Positions 7,201 to 9,058 of a DNA stretch of 9,058 nucleotides are shown here, one piece after another. The notes beneath the pieces were generated by a model. It was not told the DNA's origin. It saw only the letters and a list, made by a program, of their open reading frames with translations, and made no database searches. The stretch spans positions 1-9,058 of the forward strand of contig NZ_CALTUR010000077.1 in NCBI RefSeq assembly GCF_943912555.1, written 5' to 3'. Source of the stretch: an uncultured Streptococcus sp. GTDB lineage: Bacteria; Bacillota; Bacilli; Lactobacillales; Streptococcaceae. Position 1 is the stretch's first letter. Every line of letters begins with the position of its first letter. The position numbers and the translations under genes were made by a program.

Positions 7201-9058
7201 ATTTATCAACTTTGGCATTTCCACCAGTTAATTTACCAACGATTCCTCCAGCGTAATTTGCATTGTTATCCGCGTGGTTGGCGATTAGTTTTCCGCTGAA
7301 TGAGCTGTTTTCTATTCTTGTATTTGTTGCATCTACTACTAATCCTGCAACTGATTTTCTACCTGATACTTTTCCTTCTACAGCTACATTGCTGATAGTA
7401 GCATTATCCGCTGTTTTTGCTACTGCTGCGGCATTCTCTTTGCTATCCACTTGTGTATTTTTAAGATCTAAATCTTTTACAGTTGCATTTTTTAATATGT
7501 CGAACAGTGGTTTTTTCAGGTCATATATAGCATATGCTTTGCTTCCTTCTGTTCCTACTAACGTTCCTGTAAATTCTCCTTTTATGTAACTTGTTTGATT
7601 TTCTGGTAGTCCTACTTCATCGGCTGTCATATCCGCAGCTAATTTATATACACCTGCTAAGTTGCTTTGTATCGCTGTTACAAGTTGTTTGAACGATGTA
7701 TAAACTCCTGGTTGCTCCGCTTTAGATTTAGCTACATTAAATGTGTAGTCCTCTTTATATCCTTCTGCACCTTCTTCTACAAGTTGATCAACAGCTGCCG
7801 TCACTTTATAAGTTCCATCCGTATTTTCTGTAATAGATTTTACAGGTATATACATTTCTTTGAATCTATCTGATTTTATTTTTACAAAGTATTTAGCCGT
7901 ATCAGTCGGTGCTTCACTTAGACTTAAATATCTACGATAACGGTCATTTTCTTTGCCGTATAATTCTACTGAATCAATATCTTTAATTTCTATTTTCTTA
8001 TAATCTAATTGGAAAGCTTGAGTTGATGTTTCTGTACTTTGTTCATCGTTTTCGCCTAGATTATAAGTTAAACGTGTTTTTAGTGTGTAAGGTGTGTAGT
8101 AATCTAAACCTGAGATTACTTGCGCTTTAGCAGGATTTTCTATATCCATCTCTTTAATCAGCTGATCACCTTGGAAAATTTGCGCTTTGGCAGAGACATA
8201 CGCTGATGTAGTGTCTGTTAAGTTATAACTTACAGTTATAGATTTTTTGTTCTCAGCTTTTGTTAAGTTGGCAATTTCTACTGTAGGTTTAACTTTGACT
8301 AGTGTTCCTACTTTAACGATTTCTTTTACTGGAGCTACTTCAGTTCGTGATAGTTCTTTAGTTTCTACGACATTACCATCTACGATGTAGTCTTCATATT
8401 GAATTGTACGCGTTCCTGCTTGACCTTGTCGTTCAGTTTCACGACGATTTTTCAGAAGTGTTGGATCCTGAATTTCTTCTGTTGCATAAGGAATATTCTT
8501 GATTTCCGTTCTATTTCGTGTAGTAACCTCTAAAGCCGGAAGTTCTTCTTCTACTGCAGCTTCGCCCTCATGATCTGGTGCTTGCGTGCCTTTGGTCGCT
8601 ACTGGATCAGTGTACTCTGGTAACTCGTTAACTTCCGATTCTCCTTCATGGCCTAGCTCTTGCGTCCCTTTTGTCTCTACTGAATCAGTGTACTCTGGTA
8701 ACTCGTTAACCGCCGATTCTCCTTCATGGCCTGGTTCTTGTGTTCCTTTAGTTGCTACTGGATCAGTGTACTCTGGTAACTCCGGTTGGACCTCTGATTC
8801 TCCTTCATGGCCTGGCTCTTGTGTTCCTTTTGTCGCTACTGGATTAGTGTACTCTAGTAACTCGTTAACCGCTGATTCTCCCTCACGTCCTGGTTCTTGC
8901 GTGCCTTTTGTTCCTACTAGATTAGTGTATTCTGGTAACTCGTTAACTTCCGATTCTCCTTCGTGACCTGACTCTTGTGTTCCTTTTGTTGCCACCGGGT
9001 TTGTGTATTCTGGTAAATCTTCTCGAACTACTGATTCTCCCTCATGTCCTAGTTCTTG
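4211..9058 (-). CDS. zmpC: M26 zinc metalloprotease, ZmpC-like (5' end outside the window)
   Basis: The frame is open to the right edge: 1615 residues are visible and the true start lies beyond 9058. Numbered from the codon at 8995, the order is: tandem acidic repeats (to about 148), a G5 domain (about 157-232), an M26 N-terminal region with GLUG-like beta-helix repeats (about 549-670), and a C-terminal peptidase domain containing HEMVH (1240-1244) and the third zinc ligand E1264. Pneumococcal Zmp proteins carry their signal peptide, LPxTG motif and membrane segments at the N-terminus, so these should lie just upstream; no wall signal follows the C-terminus, which ends ESIYK. ZmpC is reported to cleave host MMP-9, PSGL-1, syndecan-1 and MUC16. 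I prefer ZmpC over ZmpB, ZmpD or IgA1 protease because of the neighbouring trk, phosphorylase and glyoxalase genes, not from sequence alone. The gene looks intact in this window and more A+T rich than its neighbours. Confidence 0.88.
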   Translation of the reverse strand, partial: QELGHEGESVVREDLPEYTNPVATKGTQESGHEGESEVNELPEYTNLVGTKGTQEPGREGESAVNELLEYTNPVATKGTQEPGHEGESEVQPELPEYTDPVATKGTQEPGHEGESAVNELPEYTDSVETKGTQELGHEGESEVNELPEYTDPVATKGTQAPDHEGEAAVEEELPALEVTTRNRTEIKNIPYATEEIQDPTLLKNRRETERQGQAGTRTIQYEDYIVDGNVVETKELSRTEVAPVKEIVKVGTLVKVKPTVEIANLTKAENKKSITVSYNLTDTTSAYVSAKAQIFQGDQLIKEMDIENPAKAQVISGLDYYTPYTLKTRLTYNLGENDEQSTETSTQAFQLDYKKIEIKDIDSVELYGKENDRYRRYLSLSEAPTDTAKYFVKIKSDRFKEMYIPVKSITENTDGTYKVTAAVDQLVEEGAEGYKEDYTFNVAKSKAEQPGVYTSFKQLVTAIQSNLAGVYKLAADMTADEVGLPENQTSYIKGEFTGTLVGTEGSKAYAIYDLKKPLFDILKNATVKDLDLKNTQVDSKENAAAVAKTADNATISNVAVEGKVSGRKSVAGLVVDATNTRIENSSFSGKLIANHADNNANYAGGIVGKLTGGNAKVDKSKVDVVISTAARNNNQTAGGIVGKLENSALVTRSVTTGKILNGQGYPRVGGIVGSTYPRGRVDNVVSNMNVGDGYATTGDQFGSADVKNAITSVENKKQDNFVRKVTKEEVDAKITSYGITVTLDDTGQDLKANSKEVDYTALSKAQVERKVAYNNIEKLMPFYNKELVVYYGNKVATTDKLYTTELLDVVPMNGNEVVTDINNKKNSINRVMLHYKDNTVEYLDVTFKENFTNSQVVEYNVADKGYILTPEAFVSDYTAITNNVLSELQNVMFSSEATKKVLGVVNNAALDNLYLDREFEEVKTNIAEHLRKVLAMDKSINTTGDGVVEYVSEKIKNNKEAFMLGLTYMNRWYNINYDSLNTKDLSVYKFDFNGNNEASTLDTIIALGNSGLENLRGPNTTGLYASTLAPLKGEDSVFDFVEAYRRLFLPNKTNNEWFKDNTKAYIVEAKSDIEEVREKQVSPTADKKYSIGVYDRISAPSWGYKSMILPLLTMKEESLYAISTLSTLAFGSYERYRDRGADGVILSGEALRQYVRGKVDQSAKWQRDHYDIWYRVLAPEFKERLYRAVPVTDAFEVKDTNGRGYWATLSEKNIDSIYSFFGPVGKYHTPRPNAGAYATGVEAYFVIDRLLDQYGTSVYSHEMVHNSDSSIYFEGNGRREGQGAELYALGLLQSADSVDKEAIVLNTIFKGDKDSKTRLHTYDPTARFTSEEEIQHYLHGMYDVLYTLDAMEANAVLTQTDAVKKQWFRKIENYYVRDDKYNKDTHAGNKVRPLTDEEVTRLTTLNSLIENDIINRRAYQNETQYGRNGYYTISMFSPIYAGLSNPNGAPGDVMFRKTAFELYAEKGYHKGFLPYVSNQYAADALAEGSKTYSSWFRRDVALVTDNLVLKKVFDNRYPNWAEFKKDMFNQRISKQNNLKVITIQYELDKPNSTKEVTISSAQEMQALIDAAVAHDVKNLKRATENVPSSWVHLLKQKIYNAYLRMTDDFRESIYK
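5204..5278 (-). other. Zinc-binding active site of the M26 protease
   Basis: HEMVH is encoded at 5278-5264, followed by NSDSSIYFEGNGRREGQGAE, with the final E codon at 5206-5204. That glutamate lies 20 residues after the second histidine, the M26 arrangement of HExxH plus a distant Glu. The two His and this Glu bind zinc, and the Glu within HEMVH is the catalytic base. All four residues are present, so the enzyme should be active. Position 4 is Val, where Thr is common in IgA1 proteases. Confidence 0.92.
6986..7351 (-). repeat. GLUG-like repeats within the M26 N-terminal region
   Basis: Four related protein segments recur: VAGLVVDATNTRI, AGGIVGKLTGG, AGGIVGKLENSALV and VGGIVGSTYPRGRV. Each begins with a hydrophobic-Gly-Gly-Ile-Val-Gly type turn. 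Spacings of roughly 30 residues and alternating small hydrophobics before each one suggest rungs of a right-handed beta-helix, as seen in GLUG-containing surface proteins. The DNA copies are diverged, so this is an old structural repeat rather than a recent tandem array. Confidence 0.7.
8300..8527 (-). other. G5 domain of the protease
   Basis: Residues about 157-232 (numbered from 8995) run from EVTTRNRTEIKNIPY through TERQGQAGTRTIQYEDY and IVDGN to SRTEVAPVKEIVKVGT. This is the typical G5 pattern of long beta strands with the Q-G-x-x-G-x-R turn. G5 domains occur in pneumococcal IgA1 and Zmp proteases and in other wall proteins and are linked to adhesion or to spacing from the wall. Here it joins the repeat stalk to the protease portion. 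Confidence 0.85.
8552..9058 (-). repeat. Tandem 78/81-bp repeats encoding the acidic stalk
   Basis: Five full units and two partial ones are visible, with core ATKGTQEPGHEGES followed by a variable linker and LPEYT(N/D)PV. In coding order, after a partial unit running in from the edge, the units lie at 8992-8915, 8914-8837, 8836-8756 (27 codons, linker VQPEL), 8755-8678 and 8677-8600. A degenerate partial (TQAPDHEGEAAVEEEL) follows from 8599. The others are 26 codons with EVNEL or AVNEL linkers. Copies differ at many synonymous sites. The array probably continues past the window edge. The encoded region is Glu-rich and likely extended, lifting the enzyme away from the wall. Confidence 0.92.

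Noticed and set aside
8586..8966. Plus-strand 126-codon open frame with repeats
   Set aside because: It is the mirror of the protease repeat array. The repetition comes from the minus-strand coding units, and it has no independent promoter or ribosome binding site.
4211..8995. Protease start at 8995
   Set aside because: That codon is a GTG within a repeat unit (a Val); the frame is open upstream to the window edge with further repeat sequence.
8552..9058. CRISPR-like tandem repeats
   Set aside because: Units are contiguous with no unique spacers, keep the protein frame and encode a known type of surface-protein stalk.

Overview
The window looks like a Streptococcus chromosome segment of the mitis group, most likely S. 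pneumoniae or a close relative. The evidence is a five-gene minus-strand layout: cabP-trkH, a Pnp/Udp phosphorylase, a two-domain glyoxalase-fold protein, then a very large M26 zinc metalloprotease. As far as I recall, this is the neighbourhood of zmpC in pneumococcus. AT-leaning Firmicutes codon use, strong AGGAGG-type ribosome binding sites and TTGACA/TACAAT promoters agree with this.

All five genes read right to left. In transcription order they are: (1) 9058-4211, a ZmpC-like M26 metalloprotease. Its 5' end (signal peptide, wall anchor, start codon) lies beyond the right edge. It shows an acidic 26-residue tandem repeat stalk, a G5 domain, a GLUG-like beta-helix segment and a C-terminal catalytic domain with HEMVH. 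A strong hairpin terminator follows at 4137-4167. (2) 3913-3059, a CatE/MhqO-like two-domain VOC protein. Its promoter has a perfect 8-bp inverted repeat just downstream of the -10, which looks like a repressor operator. (3) 2918-2154, a nucleoside phosphorylase with its own near-consensus promoter. (4) 2120-741, a TrkH/KtrB-type potassium channel subunit. (5) 727-62, an RCK-domain regulatory subunit (CabP, the c-di-AMP-binding partner of TrkH). A GC-rich hairpin with a T-run closes the unit at 40-60.

Genes 3 to 5 are tightly spaced (33 bp, then 13 bp) and probably form an operon. An extended -10 promoter just ahead of trkH may add a second, possibly leaderless, transcript for the potassium-uptake pair. 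CabP and TrkH should act together at the membrane, with c-di-AMP controlling K+ entry. The protease is a surface virulence or colonisation factor unrelated to its neighbours; it is visibly more A+T rich and is probably accessory DNA set beside core genes.

I see no clearly undescribed system. The most useful leads are the perfect operator-like dyad at the glyoxalase promoter, the near-leaderless trkH promoter, the mosaic repeat stalk of the protease, and an unrecognised 41-codon open remnant between the protease and the glyoxalase gene.
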